A program made the translations under genes and the position numbers. DNA of 64,000 nt from Pseudomonas sp. PSB18 (lineage in GTDB: Bacteria; Pseudomonadota; Gammaproteobacteria; Pseudomonadales; Pseudomonadaceae), in the NCBI RefSeq assembly GCF_014596565.1, contig NZ_NOIN01000009.1, positions 209,482-273,481 on the forward strand, written 5' to 3'. Of the stretch, positions 49,345 through 61,007 are shown one piece after another (the stretch's first letter is position 1; the number at the start of each line of letters is the position of its first letter). The notes under the pieces are model-generated. The model did not search any database and had not been told where the DNA came from. It saw only the letters and a list, made by a program, of their open reading frames with translations.

Positions 49345-50472
49345 ATGGCCGAAGCAAAAGTACTCAGTGGCGCCGGGCTCCGTGGCCAGGTAGCCGGGCA
49401 AACCGCCTTGTCCACCGTGGGCCAGTCCGGTGCGGGCCTGACCTATCGTGGCTACGACGTTCGCGACCTGGCGGCTGATGCGCAATTCGAAGAAGTGGCC
49501 TACCTGTTGCTGTACGGCGAGCTGCCGACCCAGGCACAACTGGATGGCTATGTCCGCAAACTGCGTCAATTGCGGGACCTGCCCCAGGCCCTGAAAGAAG
49601 TGTTGGAACGCATTCCCGCCGACGCCCATCCGATGGATGTGATGCGCACCGGTTGCTCGTTCCTGGGCAACCTGGAACCCGAGACAAGCTTTTCAGAGCA
49701 GCACGACAAGACCGACCGCCTGTTGGCCGCGTTCCCGGCGATCATGTGCTACTGGTATCGCTTCAGCCACCAGGGCCAACGCATCGAATGCGTGACCGAC
49801 GAAGCGTCCATCGGCGGCCATTTCCTGCACCTGCTGCACGGCAAGAAACCGAGCGAGCTGCACGTCAAGGTGATGAACGTGTCGCTGATCCTCTACGCCG
49901 AGCATGAATTCAACGCTTCGACCTTCACTGCCCGGGTCTGCGCCTCGACCCTGTCGGACCTGTTTTCCTGCATCACCGCGGCGATTGGCTCGCTGCGTGG
50001 CCCGTTGCATGGCGGCGCCAACGAAGCGGCCATGGAAATGATCGAGCGCTTCGACTCGCCGGAAGCGGCAATCAAGGGCACCCTGGCGATGCTGGAGCGC
50101 AAGGACAAGATCATGGGCTTCGGCCACGCGATCTATAAGGACAACGATCCGCGCAACGAGGTGATCAAGGGTTGGTCGAAAAAACTCGCCGATGAAGTGG
50201 GCGACACCGTGCTGTTCCCGGTTTCCGAAGCCATCGACAAGACCATGTGGGAACAGAAGAAGCTGTTCCCCAACGCCGATTTCTATCATGCCTCGGCGTA
50301 CCACTTCATGGGCATTCCGACCAAGCTGTTCACGCCGATCTTTGTCTGCTCGCGCCTGACCGGCTGGGCCGCCCACGTGTTCGAACAGCGTGCCAACAAC
50401 CGCATCATCCGCCCGAGCGCCGAATACACCGGCGTCGAACAGCGCAAGTTCGTGCCAATCGAACAACGCTGA
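49345..50472 (+). CDS. prpC: 2-methylcitrate synthase
   Basis: 375 residues, GGAGATAG upstream. Citrate-synthase fold: SGAGLTYRGYDVRDLA, LYAEHEFNASTFTARVCAST, RGPLHGGANEAAMEMIERF (catalytic His), GFGHAIYKDNDPRNEVIKGW, and the C-terminal RPSAEYTG. Condenses propionyl-CoA with oxaloacetate. Shorter than GltA, as expected for PrpC. Confidence 0.95.
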   Translation: MAEAKVLSGAGLRGQVAGQTALSTVGQSGAGLTYRGYDVRDLAADAQFEEVAYLLLYGELPTQAQLDGYVRKLRQLRDLPQALKEVLERIPADAHPMDVMRTGCSFLGNLEPETSFSEQHDKTDRLLAAFPAIMCYWYRFSHQGQRIECVTDEASIGGHFLHLLHGKKPSELHVKVMNVSLILYAEHEFNASTFTARVCASTLSDLFSCITAAIGSLRGPLHGGANEAAMEMIERFDSPEAAIKGTLAMLERKDKIMGFGHAIYKDNDPRNEVIKGWSKKLADEVGDTVLFPVSEAIDKTMWEQKKLFPNADFYHASAYHFMGIPTKLFTPIFVCSRLTGWAAHVFEQRANNRIIRPSAEYTGVEQRKFVPIEQR

Positions 50473-50513
50473 GCTGGAGGGGGTTAACCGCAGATACTGG
50501 AGAAACCCGGAAC

Positions 50514-50606
50514 CCTGTGGGAGCGAGCCTGCTCGCGATAGCGTCGGGTCAGCGACATCATTGTTGGCTGACCCACCACAATCGCGAGCGGGCTCGCTCC
50601 CACAGG
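50514..50606. repeat. REPIN inside the prp operon (prpC-acnD gap)
   Basis: CCTGTGGGAGCGAGCCTGCT(CGCGATAGCG) opposed to ATCGCGAGCGGGCTCGCTCC(CACAGG); the spacer TCGGGTCAGC...GCTGACCCA also pairs, extending the hairpin. Confidence 0.93.
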
Positions 50607-50669
50607 GGAACAGGTTCACTTCAGTGCTGCGCCAGCCCTCCTGAACCCACCGTGAGCCGAGTCCTGACG

Positions 50670-53261
<2,592 letters not shown>

Positions 53262-53287
53262 ATCTCACGATAGGGAGTAGGTGCTTC

Positions 53288-54490
53288 ATGGCTCACGCAC
53301 CAGGCTTTTCACCACAGATCAGAATCCCCGCCACCTACATGCGCGGGGGCACCAGCAAAGGCGTGTTCTTCAAATTGACGGACCTGCCCGAAGCCGCCCG
53401 TGTCCCCGGCGCGGCGCGCGATGCCTTGCTGCTGCGGGTCATCGGCAGCCCAGACCCGTACGAGAAACAGATCGACGGCATGGGCGGGGCGACGTCCAGC
53501 ACCAGCAAGACGGTGATCCTGTCCAAGAGCGACCGGGCCGACCACGACGTCGATTACCTGTTCGGCCAGGTCTCCATCGACAAGCCGTTCGTGGACTGGA
53601 GCGGTAACTGCGGCAACCTGTCGGCGGCGGTGGGGTCGTTTGCCATCAGCAGTGGCTTGGTGGAGTCCAGCCGCCTTCCGCAAAACGGCGTGGCCGTGGT
53701 GCGGATCTGGCAGGCCAACATCGGCAAGACTATCATTGCCCACGTGCCGATGACCGATGGTGCGGTGCAGGAAACCGGTGATTTCGAACTCGACGGGGTG
53801 ACTTTCCCGGCGGCAGAAGTGCAGCTGGAGTTCATGGACCCGGCTGCCGAGGAAGAAGGCGGGGGCGGTTCGATGTTTCCCACCGGCAACCTGGTGGATG
53901 ACTTGGAGGTGCCCGGCGTCGGTACGCTCAAGGCGACCCTGATCAACGCCGGGATCCCGACGATTTTCATCAATGCCCGGGACGTCGGCTATACCGGCAC
54001 CGAGCTGCAGGGCGCCATCAATGGCGACCCCAAGGCCCTGGCGATGTTCGAGACCATCCGCGCCCACGGCGCCCTGCGTATGGGCTTGATCAAGCAACTG
54101 GACGAAGCCGCCCAACGCCAGCACACACCGAAGGTGGCGTTTGTCGCGCCGCCGGCGGACTACGTTTCATCGAGTGGAAAAGCCGTTTCGGCGGGGGACG
54201 TCGACTTGCTGGTGCGGGCGCTGTCCATGGGCAAGCTGCACCACGCCATGATGGGCACCGCCGCCGTTGCCATCGGCACCGCCGCCGCCATTTCCGGCAC
54301 CCTGGTGAACCTGGCCGCCGGCGGTACCGAGCGCAACGCCGTGCGCTTCGGACACCCGTCCGGCACCTTGCGCGTCGGCGCCGAGGCCAGCCAGGCCAAT
54401 GGCGAATGGACCGTAACCAAAGCCATCATGAGTCGCAGCGCGCGGGTGTTGATGGAAGGGTTCGTGCGGGTGCCGGCAGACACGTTCTGA
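53288..54490 (+). CDS. prpF: 2-methylaconitate cis-trans isomerase PrpF
   Basis: 400 residues, GGGAG upstream. IPATYMRGGTSKGVFFKLTD, GMGGATSSTSKTVILS, SGNCGNLSAAVGSFAI and the Lys/Cys region of the diaminopimelate-epimerase-like fold (PrpF). Needed for the AcnD route. It is the last gene of the operon here; prpD, which often follows in Pseudomonas, is absent and a REPIN follows instead. Confidence 0.95.
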   Translation: MAHAPGFSPQIRIPATYMRGGTSKGVFFKLTDLPEAARVPGAARDALLLRVIGSPDPYEKQIDGMGGATSSTSKTVILSKSDRADHDVDYLFGQVSIDKPFVDWSGNCGNLSAAVGSFAISSGLVESSRLPQNGVAVVRIWQANIGKTIIAHVPMTDGAVQETGDFELDGVTFPAAEVQLEFMDPAAEEEGGGGSMFPTGNLVDDLEVPGVGTLKATLINAGIPTIFINARDVGYTGTELQGAINGDPKALAMFETIRAHGALRMGLIKQLDEAAQRQHTPKVAFVAPPADYVSSSGKAVSAGDVDLLVRALSMGKLHHAMMGTAAVAIGTAAAISGTLVNLAAGGTERNAVRFGHPSGTLRVGAEASQANGEWTVTKAIMSRSARVLMEGFVRVPADTF

Positions 54491-54517
54491 TCCGCCGCAA
54501 GGATCTGGATTGAATCA

Positions 54518-54608
54518 TTGTGGGAGCGGGCCTGCTCGCGATAGCGTCGGGTCAGCAACATCATTGTTGGCTGACACACTGATATCGCGAGCAGACTCGC
54601 TCCCACAA
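54518..54608. repeat. REPIN after prpF
   Basis: TTGTGGGAGCGGGCCTGCTC(GCGATAGCG) opposed to ATCGCGAGCAGACTCGCTCC(CACAA); spacer GTCAGCAAC...GTTGGCTGAC also self-complementary. The spacer closely resembles that of the 50514 element, suggesting related copies. Confidence 0.92.
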
Positions 54609-54635
54609 GGTTGTGGTTTGACTGACCGGCCCGGT

Positions 54636-55094
54636 TCAGCCCTGTTGAAACATCTCCCTGGCCCGTTGCTCGATCTGTTCCTGAGTCAGATCCTCCTTGT
54701 GGGTCGCCAGGAACCACACATGTCCATAGGGATCCTTCAAGCTGCCGGAGCGATCACCATAGAACTGATCCTTGACCTCGGCGATCACCGTGCCACCGGC
54801 GGCAATCGCCTGGGCATACACGCGGTCCACGTCCTCGACGTATAAATGCAGGCCCACCGACGGCGATTGGTCCGGATTGCTCAGGGGCCCCTGATCGCAG
54901 GGCGTGCCGAGCATGATCGGGCTGCCGCCGATCCGCAGTTCGGCATGACCGATGCCTCCGTCGGGCATTGCCAGACGCATGACTTCGGTGGCATTGAAGG
55001 CTTTTTTGTAGAACTCGATGGCTTCGGCGGCTTTATGAATGCCCAGGTAGGGCGTAATGCTGTGGAAACCTTCGGGAATGGCTTTGACGCCCAT
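54636..55094 (-). CDS. VOC/glyoxalase-family protein (PhnB-like)
   Basis: 152 residues from ATG 55094 (AAGGAGAAA upstream). EGFHSITPYLGIHKAAEAIE, GIGHAELRIGGSPIMLG, DRSGSLKDPYGHVWFLATHK: two beta-alpha-beta-beta-beta modules of the PhnB-like VOC group, with His and Glu positions for a metal. The C-terminal TQEQIEQRAREMFQ is common to these. Substrate unknown. Confidence 0.85.
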   Translation of the reverse strand: MGVKAIPEGFHSITPYLGIHKAAEAIEFYKKAFNATEVMRLAMPDGGIGHAELRIGGSPIMLGTPCDQGPLSNPDQSPSVGLHLYVEDVDRVYAQAIAAGGTVIAEVKDQFYGDRSGSLKDPYGHVWFLATHKEDLTQEQIEQRAREMFQQG

Positions 55095-55196
55095 GACGTT
55101 TCTCCTTTTTGTATCGGGCGAAGAGAGGCTTCGTCGATTTGCGCCCATTCACTATAGGCCAGTGATTTCGAGGCGGCCCAAGTCCCGACGAACGCC

Positions 55197-55649
55197 TTAC
55201 GACTCCTCCAGCAGATGCGCCCCCGGCCCACGCTCACCCAGCACATCGCCCTGGTTGCGCAGCGGGCAGGCCTCCATCGACAGGCAACCGCAGCCGATAC
55301 AACCGTTCAACCGGTCACGCAACGCGATCAATTGGTTGATGCGTTCATCCAGATCCCGGCTCCACTGTGCCGACAGGATCTGCCAATCGGCGGCCGTGGG
55401 CGCGCGGTTGTCCGGCAGGGTTTTCAATGCCTCGCCAATCTCTGCCAGGGGAATACCCAGGCGCTGGGCGACTTTGATCAGGGCCACGCGCCGCAACACC
55501 CCCCGGGGGTAGCGGCGCTGGTTGCCCTGGTTGCGGGTACTTTTGATCAGCCCCTTGGCTTCATAGAAATGCAGGGCGGTGACGGCCACGCCGCTACGGG
55601 CGGCCACTTGGCCCACGGTGAGTTCTTTATGGATATCTATCTGTGCCAT
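55197..55649 (-). CDS. soxR: Redox-sensitive transcriptional activator SoxR
   Basis: 150 residues. MerR HTH (LTVGQVAARSGVAVTALHFY, RYPRGVLRRVALIKVAQRLG), dimer helix, and the [2Fe-2S] cysteines C117, C120, C122, C128 in CIGCGCLSMEAC. Oxidation by redox-cycling compounds such as phenazines activates target promoters. Divergent from a monooxygenase-like gene with a SoxR-type promoter between them. Confidence 0.96.
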   Translation of the reverse strand: MAQIDIHKELTVGQVAARSGVAVTALHFYEAKGLIKSTRNQGNQRRYPRGVLRRVALIKVAQRLGIPLAEIGEALKTLPDNRAPTAADWQILSAQWSRDLDERINQLIALRDRLNGCIGCGCLSMEACPLRNQGDVLGERGPGAHLLEES

Positions 55650-55663
55650 AGCGGATTCATTAC

Positions 55664-55694
55664 TTGACCTTGACTTAAGTAGAGGTTTTACGCT
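55664..55694 (+). promoter_or_regulatory. SoxR-type promoter with 19-bp spacer
   Basis: -35 TTGACC (55664-55669), 19-base spacer, -10 TACGCT (55689-55694). The over-long spacer is the hallmark of MerR-family promoters. Centred in it is CCTTGACTTAAGTAGAGG, an imperfect dyad matching the SoxR box CCTCAAGTTAACTTGAGG in length and ends. Confidence 0.72.
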
Positions 55695-55743
55695 GCACGC
55701 CTCCGGATCGCAAGATTCACCCTACGTGTATCGAGGACCTTTC

Positions 55744-56109
55744 ATGCAATCGCCAAGGAACAATCGCAGCTTCACCCAACTGATCGAATTCGACATCGAG
55801 CCTCACTGGCAACAGGCGCTGATCACCGCCCTGTCGGAACAGACCGAGCGCCTGGCGCTGGATCATCAGGGCTTCTTGAGTGCCAGCATCCAGGTCAGCG
55901 ATGACGGCAGGCGCGTACTCAATTATCTGCAATGGCAAACCCGGGAAGCGGGGGAGGCGGCGTTTCGACGGTTTGAAAGCGGCGAGCAGGATTTCTGGCG
56001 GCTGATTCGGGCTCACCGGGCCAAGGCCGTGACGTTTGGCTCGTTCCAGGTGATCCGCAGCATTGAACGCAGCCCGGATAATGCGCTGCAGTGTCAGTTG
56101 GTTGATTGA
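55744..56109 (+). CDS. Antibiotic-biosynthesis-monooxygenase (ABM)-like protein, probable SoxR target
   Basis: 121 residues from ATG 55744. Ferredoxin-like ABM barrel: FTQLIEFDIEPHWQQALITA, LALDHQGFLSASIQVSDDGR, VLNYLQWQTREAGEAAFRRF. Members oxidise quinone-like or polyketide substrates without cofactors. Its promoter carries the SoxR signature, and SoxR regulons of pseudomonads include such monooxygenases. A longer frame from 55579 crosses the promoter and is rejected. Confidence 0.85.
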   Translation: MQSPRNNRSFTQLIEFDIEPHWQQALITALSEQTERLALDHQGFLSASIQVSDDGRRVLNYLQWQTREAGEAAFRRFESGEQDFWRLIRAHRAKAVTFGSFQVIRSIERSPDNALQCQLVD

Positions 56110-56220
56110 GCGTAATGAGGGATCCGGAGGGGCGATACCCACTATCAAGAGGGTTGATTTCTGCCGTGAAGGACCGGCGGGTAGCCTTTGTTCATCGCCC
56201 CATAACACCGGACACTCGTC

Positions 56221-56487
56221 ATGAATCGCATCCTTGCCGTTTCGCTGCTGTTAGTCGCCACCGTGTTGAGTGGTTGCGCCGCCTCGACGCCTGAACTGCG
56301 CCCCTACACCGCTGAAGAAACCCGCGAACTGGCCCTTGAAGCCTTGAATCGCCGGGGTCTTTCGTTCGATGAATACCACGCGAAAAAAGCCGAACTGCTC
56401 GGTCCGTCGCAGAAAAACAGTGGTTTCGACGATCGCGGTGAAATGAGCGCCGAACAGCCGGTGCAGTTGTCCGGAAAGCCAAGCTGA
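56221..56487 (+). CDS. Small lipoprotein
   Basis: 88 residues. Lipobox VLSGC after MNRILAVSLLLVATVLSG; mature protein mostly charged helix (EETRELALEALNRRGLSFDE), possibly a short SHOCT-like segment in RGLSFDEYHAKKAELL. Probably outer-membrane anchored. Function unknown. Confidence 0.75.
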   Translation: MNRILAVSLLLVATVLSGCAASTPELRPYTAEETRELALEALNRRGLSFDEYHAKKAELLGPSQKNSGFDDRGEMSAEQPVQLSGKPS

Positions 56488-56583
56488 GAGACTGTACTGC
56501 CGGAAGTTTTACCCAACTGTCCATGGGTTTGCGACAGGACCAAGAGTAGGGTCATCACCTGACCACACGACGGGCTGACCGCC

Positions 56584-57198
56584 ATGACCCTTTCGCTGGA
56601 CCTGCTGCTGGGCTTCGCCCTGTTTGCCCTTGTCACCTCGATCACACCGGGCCCCAACAACACCATGTTGCTGGCTTCGGGGGTGAATTTCGGCTTCAAC
56701 CGCACCATCCCTCATATGCTGGGCATCAGCTGTGGATTCTTTGTCCTGGTGCTGGCGGTGGGCTTTGGCCTGGGCGCGGTGTTCCAGGCATATCCGCTGC
56801 TTTACACCGTACTGCGCTACGTTGGCGCGGCATACCTGTTGTATCTGGCATGGAAAATTGCCCACTCCGGCCCGGTCTCGGAGCACGAATCGGGGGCGCG
56901 CACGCCGATCAGCTACTGGGGCGCCGCAGCATTTCAATGGGTCAATCCCAAGGCCTGGATCATGGCCATCGGCGCCATCAGCACCTACACGCCGCTTCAA
57001 GGTTACTTCTTCAACGTGGTGGTAATCGCGGCCGTATTCGCCCTGATCAACCTGCCCAGTGTCAGCTTGTGGGTGGTCTGCGGCAGCCTGTTGCGCAACC
57101 TGCTGCGTGACCGTCGCTGGCTGCGTCTGTTCAACTGGGGAATGGCGCTGTTGCTGGTGGCCTCGCTGTATCCGTTATTGCTCGAAAGCATAAGATGA
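56584..57198 (+). CDS. LysE/RhtB-family amino acid exporter
   Basis: 204 residues, five to six membrane helices. The family N-terminus SITPGPNNTMLLASGVNFGF and GAAYLLYLAWKIA are present, then FQWVNPKAWIMAIGAI. Exports an amino acid or related metabolite across the inner membrane; specificity not inferable. Monocistronic. Confidence 0.9.
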   Translation: MTLSLDLLLGFALFALVTSITPGPNNTMLLASGVNFGFNRTIPHMLGISCGFFVLVLAVGFGLGAVFQAYPLLYTVLRYVGAAYLLYLAWKIAHSGPVSEHESGARTPISYWGAAAFQWVNPKAWIMAIGAISTYTPLQGYFFNVVVIAAVFALINLPSVSLWVVCGSLLRNLLRDRRWLRLFNWGMALLLVASLYPLLLESIR

Positions 57199-57352
57199 GG
57201 GGCTGAGCTTCGACTGGATGCCTGCTAAGCTCGCTGTTCAGGAGCGTTCCTACGCACTTTTAAACGAAGTCTCACTTCTTTAAGGTTGATCGGGTAGTAA
57301 CCTCGAACCCAACGAGAGCGCCCGATCCCGGAACAGGCTCTGCGAGTTTTCC

Positions 57353-58519
57353 ATGAATAAACGTCCTTTATATTTCGATTACGCGGCCACTACGCCAGTG
57401 GATGAGCGGGTTATCCAGGTCATGGTCGAATGCCTGGGTTTCGACGGTAACTTCGGCAACCCGGCCTCCAGCTCCCATGCCTTCGGGCAGGAAGCCCGGC
57501 GGTCGGTGGAGCGGGCACGTCAGCAGGTGGCGCAGTTGGTGGGGGCGCAGGCGCAGCAGATCGTCTGGACTTCCGGCGCCACCGAGTCCAACAACTTGGC
57601 CCTCAAGGGGGTGACCCAGGCGCGCGGGGCATCCGGTGGGCATGTCATCACCAGCCTGATCGAACACAAGGCGATTCTCGATACCGCCCGGCAGCTCGAG
57701 GAGAGTGGCGTCGCGGTAACCTGGCTGGCTCCGGATGCCGATGGGCTGATCAATCCGCAAGCTGTCCGCGAGGCCCTGCGTGAGGACACCTTCCTGGTGT
57801 CGCTCATGCTGGTGAACAACGAGCTGGGTACTGTCAATGACGTGGTAGCCATCGGCGAGCTTGTCCGTGGGCACGGCGCGCTGTTCCATGTGGATGCCGC
57901 CCAGGGCGCAGGCAAGGTCAGGATTGATCTGGCCCACTGGCCGGTGGACCTGATGTCCTTTTCCGCGCACAAGATCTACGGTCCCAAAGGCATCGGTGCG
58001 CTCTACATCGGCGAGCGTGCCCGACCGCGTCTGTCGGCGCAGATCCATGGGGGTGGGCATGAAGGCGGTTTTCGCTCGGGAACCCTGGCGACTCATCAGA
58101 TCGCGGCCATGGGCGCGGCATTCGAGTTGGCGGCCCAGTCGTTCGACGACGAACTCGACAAGATTGTCCATTTGCGCAATCGTTTGCTTGAGCCGCTGCT
58201 GGCGCTGCCCGGTGTGTGTATCAATGGCAGTGCGACCCAGCGCATTCCCCACACGTTGAGCCTGACGTTCCATGAAGGTGAATTCAATCCAGCGGTATTG
58301 GGCGCTTCCCTTGCATTTTCCGCGACGTCAGCCTGCAATTCGGCGAACAACACACCGTCCCATGTGCTGCTGGCGTTGGGGCACGATGCTCGGGCGGCGG
58401 GGCGAACCATTCGCCTGAGTCTGGGGCGCTTCACCCGTGAACAGGATATCGACGAGGCCGTGCGGCTGATCAAGGCCGCCTGCGTCGCGGCGCCGGCATT
58501 CTGGGCCAGTACCCCCTGA
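57353..58519 (+). CDS. Cysteine desulfurase-like class V aminotransferase
   Basis: 388 residues. LYFDYAATTPVDERVIQVM, TSGATESNNLALKGV, IEHKAIL, FHVDAAQGAGKV, PLP lysine in SFSAHKIYGPKGIGALY, and the catalytic cysteine loop SATSACNSANNTPSHVLLAL. NifS/IscS-like: removes sulfur from cysteine to form a persulfide. It is not in an isc or suf operon, so its acceptor is open. Confidence 0.9.
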   Translation: MNKRPLYFDYAATTPVDERVIQVMVECLGFDGNFGNPASSSHAFGQEARRSVERARQQVAQLVGAQAQQIVWTSGATESNNLALKGVTQARGASGGHVITSLIEHKAILDTARQLEESGVAVTWLAPDADGLINPQAVREALREDTFLVSLMLVNNELGTVNDVVAIGELVRGHGALFHVDAAQGAGKVRIDLAHWPVDLMSFSAHKIYGPKGIGALYIGERARPRLSAQIHGGGHEGGFRSGTLATHQIAAMGAAFELAAQSFDDELDKIVHLRNRLLEPLLALPGVCINGSATQRIPHTLSLTFHEGEFNPAVLGASLAFSATSACNSANNTPSHVLLALGHDARAAGRTIRLSLGRFTREQDIDEAVRLIKAACVAAPAFWASTP

Positions 58520-58567
58520 GCCGGATGCTTTAGCCTTGAACAATAATATTGATAAACAGGAGACACG

Positions 58568-60376
58568 ATGAGTACCGAGCCTTTGACCCATGGACTGGTT
58601 CCCCAGCGCCTGGCCCGAATTCGCCAACTGATGAGCCGGGAGGGCGTCCACGCGCTGCTGGTGCCGTCGGCTGATCCGCATCTGTCGGAATACCTGCCGG
58701 GCTATTGGCAGGGGCGGCAATGGTTGTCGGGCTTCCATGGTTCGGTCGGGACCTTGATCGTGACGAAGGACTTCGCCGGGGTCTGGGCCGACAGTCGTTA
58801 TTGGGAACAGGCCACCCAGGAACTGAAGGGCAGCGGTATCGAACTGGTCAAGCTCATCCCGGGACAACCCGGCCCCTTGGACTGGCTGGCCGAACAGACA
58901 CCCGAAGGCGGGGTGGTCGCGGTCGACGGTGCGGTAATGGCCGTGGCGTCGGCCCGAACCCTGGGCAGCAAGCTCGCGGAGCGAGGCGCGCGCTTGCGCA
59001 CTGACATCGATCTGCTCAATGAAGCGTGGTCCGACCGTCCAAGCCTGCCCGCGCAGCCGGTGTACGCACACCTTCCACCCCAGGCGACCGTCAGCCGGGT
59101 CGAGAAACTCGCCAAGCTGCGTGAAACCCTCAAGGCGCGTAGCGCCGACTGGCACTTCATCGCCACGCTGGACGACATCGCCTGGTTGTTCAACCTGCGC
59201 GGCGCAGACGTGTCGTTCAATCCCGTGTTCGTCTCTTTTGCCTTGATCAGCCAGCAGCAGGCAACCCTGTTCGTGGCCCTGGACAAGGTCGACGGCGCGT
59301 TGCGTGCGATCCTCGAGCAAGACGGCGTAACCCTGCGCGATTACAGCGAAGCAGCGAGCGCATTACGTGAAGTGCCTGGTGGCGCGAGCCTGCTGGTCGA
59401 TCCGGCCCGGGTCACCGTCGGTTTGCTGGATAACCTGGCCAGCGGCGTGAAGCTGGTGGAAGGGCTCAATCCCACGACGCTGGCCAAATCTTGCAAGAGC
59501 CTGGCCGACGCCGAGCATATCCGTCGTGCGATGGAGCAGGATGGCGCAGCGCTTTGTGAGTTCTTCGCCTGGTTGGAAAGTGCCTGGGGGCGTGAGCGCA
59601 TCACCGAACTGACCATCGATGAACACCTGACCGCGGCTCGCAGACGCCGGCCGGATTTTGTCTCCCTGAGCTTCAACACCATTGCAGCTTTCAATGCCAA
59701 CGGAGCCATGCCCCATTACCACGCCACGGCAGAAGCCCACGCGGTCATCGAGGGTGATGGGCTGTTATTGATCGATTCGGGTGGCCAATACCTGGGTGGC
59801 ACCACCGACATCACCCGCATGGTGCCGGTTGGAACGCCCAACACTGAGCAGAAGCGCGACTGCACGCGTGTGCTCAAGGGCGTCATTGCCTTGTCCAGGG
59901 CTCGATTCCCGCGTGGCATTCTGTCGCCGCTGCTGGATGCCATTGCAAGGGCGCCGATCTGGGCCGAACAGGTGGATTACGGACATGGTACCGGTCATGG
60001 CGTCGGCTATTTTCTGAATGTCCACGAGGGGCCGCAGGTCATCGCCTACCAGGCGGCCCCCACGCCGCAGACGGCCATGCAGCCAGGCATGATCACCTCC
60101 ATCGAGCCGGGGACTTATCGTCCGGGACGCTGGGGTGTACGCATCGAGAACCTGGCCTTGAACCGCGAGGCGGGGAGTAGCGAGTTCGGTGAATTCCTTG
60201 AGTTTGAAACCCTGACCTTGTGTCCGATCGACACGCGCTGCCTGGAACCGTCGTTGCTGACCCAGGATGAAAAGGCCTGGCTCAATGCCTATCATGCCGA
60301 GGTTCAGCGTCGCCTGAGCCCGTTGCTGGAAGGCAGCGCGCTGCAATGGCTGCAGACGCGAACGTTGGCTATCTGA
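58568..60376 (+). CDS. Aminopeptidase P-family metallopeptidase (M24B)
   Basis: 602 residues, CAGGAG upstream. Two creatinase-like N-domains (LLVPSADPHLSEYLPGYWQG; HFIATLDDIAWLFNLRGADV) are followed by a pita-bread catalytic domain. Metal ligands are in LLIDSGGQYLGGTTDITRMV, HGTGHGVGYFLNVHEGP, TSIEPGTYRPG and GVRIENLAL. The C-terminal M24_C extension (LEFETLTLCPIDTRC) is that of the long eukaryote-like form. Cleaves Xaa-Pro peptides. Its stop overlaps the convergent isomerase gene by eight bases. Confidence 0.93.
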   Translation: MSTEPLTHGLVPQRLARIRQLMSREGVHALLVPSADPHLSEYLPGYWQGRQWLSGFHGSVGTLIVTKDFAGVWADSRYWEQATQELKGSGIELVKLIPGQPGPLDWLAEQTPEGGVVAVDGAVMAVASARTLGSKLAERGARLRTDIDLLNEAWSDRPSLPAQPVYAHLPPQATVSRVEKLAKLRETLKARSADWHFIATLDDIAWLFNLRGADVSFNPVFVSFALISQQQATLFVALDKVDGALRAILEQDGVTLRDYSEAASALREVPGGASLLVDPARVTVGLLDNLASGVKLVEGLNPTTLAKSCKSLADAEHIRRAMEQDGAALCEFFAWLESAWGRERITELTIDEHLTAARRRRPDFVSLSFNTIAAFNANGAMPHYHATAEAHAVIEGDGLLLIDSGGQYLGGTTDITRMVPVGTPNTEQKRDCTRVLKGVIALSRARFPRGILSPLLDAIARAPIWAEQVDYGHGTGHGVGYFLNVHEGPQVIAYQAAPTPQTAMQPGMITSIEPGTYRPGRWGVRIENLALNREAGSSEFGEFLEFETLTLCPIDTRCLEPSLLTQDEKAWLNAYHAEVQRRLSPLLEGSALQWLQTRTLAI

Positions 60377-60974
60377 CTTTGGGATCAGCGAGGGCTTCAC
60401 GGACGAAGTCCAGCCGGTCCTGGCCAAAGAACAACTCATCGCCGACGAACATGCTGGGGGCACCGAACACGCCCCGGGCAATGGCTTCTTCGGTGGTGGC
60501 CTTGAGGGCTTCCTTGACCTGCTCGTCAGTTGTCAGCGCCAGTACATAGCCGGGGTCGAAACCGCCTTCCTCCAGCACCGCTGCTACGGTCTGCGGATGG
60601 CTGAGATCGCGGGCGTCGACCCATAAGGCGCGGAACAGGCAGTCGATGAACGCTGTGAAACGTTCAGGATGACGCAGTTGCATACCGGTTATGGCGCGCA
60701 TCAAGGACAGCGTGTTGATCGGAAAGTACGGATTGAGCTTGAACGCCACGCCGTAACGCTTGGCGAAGCGATCCAGGTCCTTGGCCATATGCGCGCCTTT
60801 GGCTGGAACGGTAATCGGCGATGCATTGCCCGTCGCCTTGAAGACACCCCCCAGTAACATGGGCCGGTAGACCAGTTCGCTGCCGGTGTGTGCGCAAAGC
60901 TGCGGGAGTTGGGTATAGGCCAGGTAGGTCGCCGGGCTGCCAAGGTCAAAGAAAAACTCCACCGATTTGCTCAT
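60369..60974 (-). CDS. 2-hydroxychromene-2-carboxylate isomerase-like (DsbA-fold) protein
   Basis: 201 residues from ATG 60974. FFFDLGSPATYLAYTQLPQL carries the catalytic Ser of the kappa-class GST-like isomerase family; MLLGGVFKATGNASP and GVFGAPSMFVGDELFFGQDR are also typical. In naphthalene-type pathways it isomerises hydroxychromene carboxylate with glutathione; no such pathway is near, so substrate unknown. Downstream of the SDR gene by 33 bases; same operon. Confidence 0.88.
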   Translation of the reverse strand: MSKSVEFFFDLGSPATYLAYTQLPQLCAHTGSELVYRPMLLGGVFKATGNASPITVPAKGAHMAKDLDRFAKRYGVAFKLNPYFPINTLSLMRAITGMQLRHPERFTAFIDCLFRALWVDARDLSHPQTVAAVLEEGGFDPGYVLALTTDEQVKEALKATTEEAIARGVFGAPSMFVGDELFFGQDRLDFVREALADPKVR

Positions 60975-61007
60975 GGTCACAGCTCTCTTGTTGTTATGGG
61001 GAGGGGC

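Noticed and set aside
50247..50669. 1004-residue frame extending acnD upstream
   Set aside because: It passes through the 3' end of prpC in another frame and the REPIN; AcnD begins at ATG 50670.
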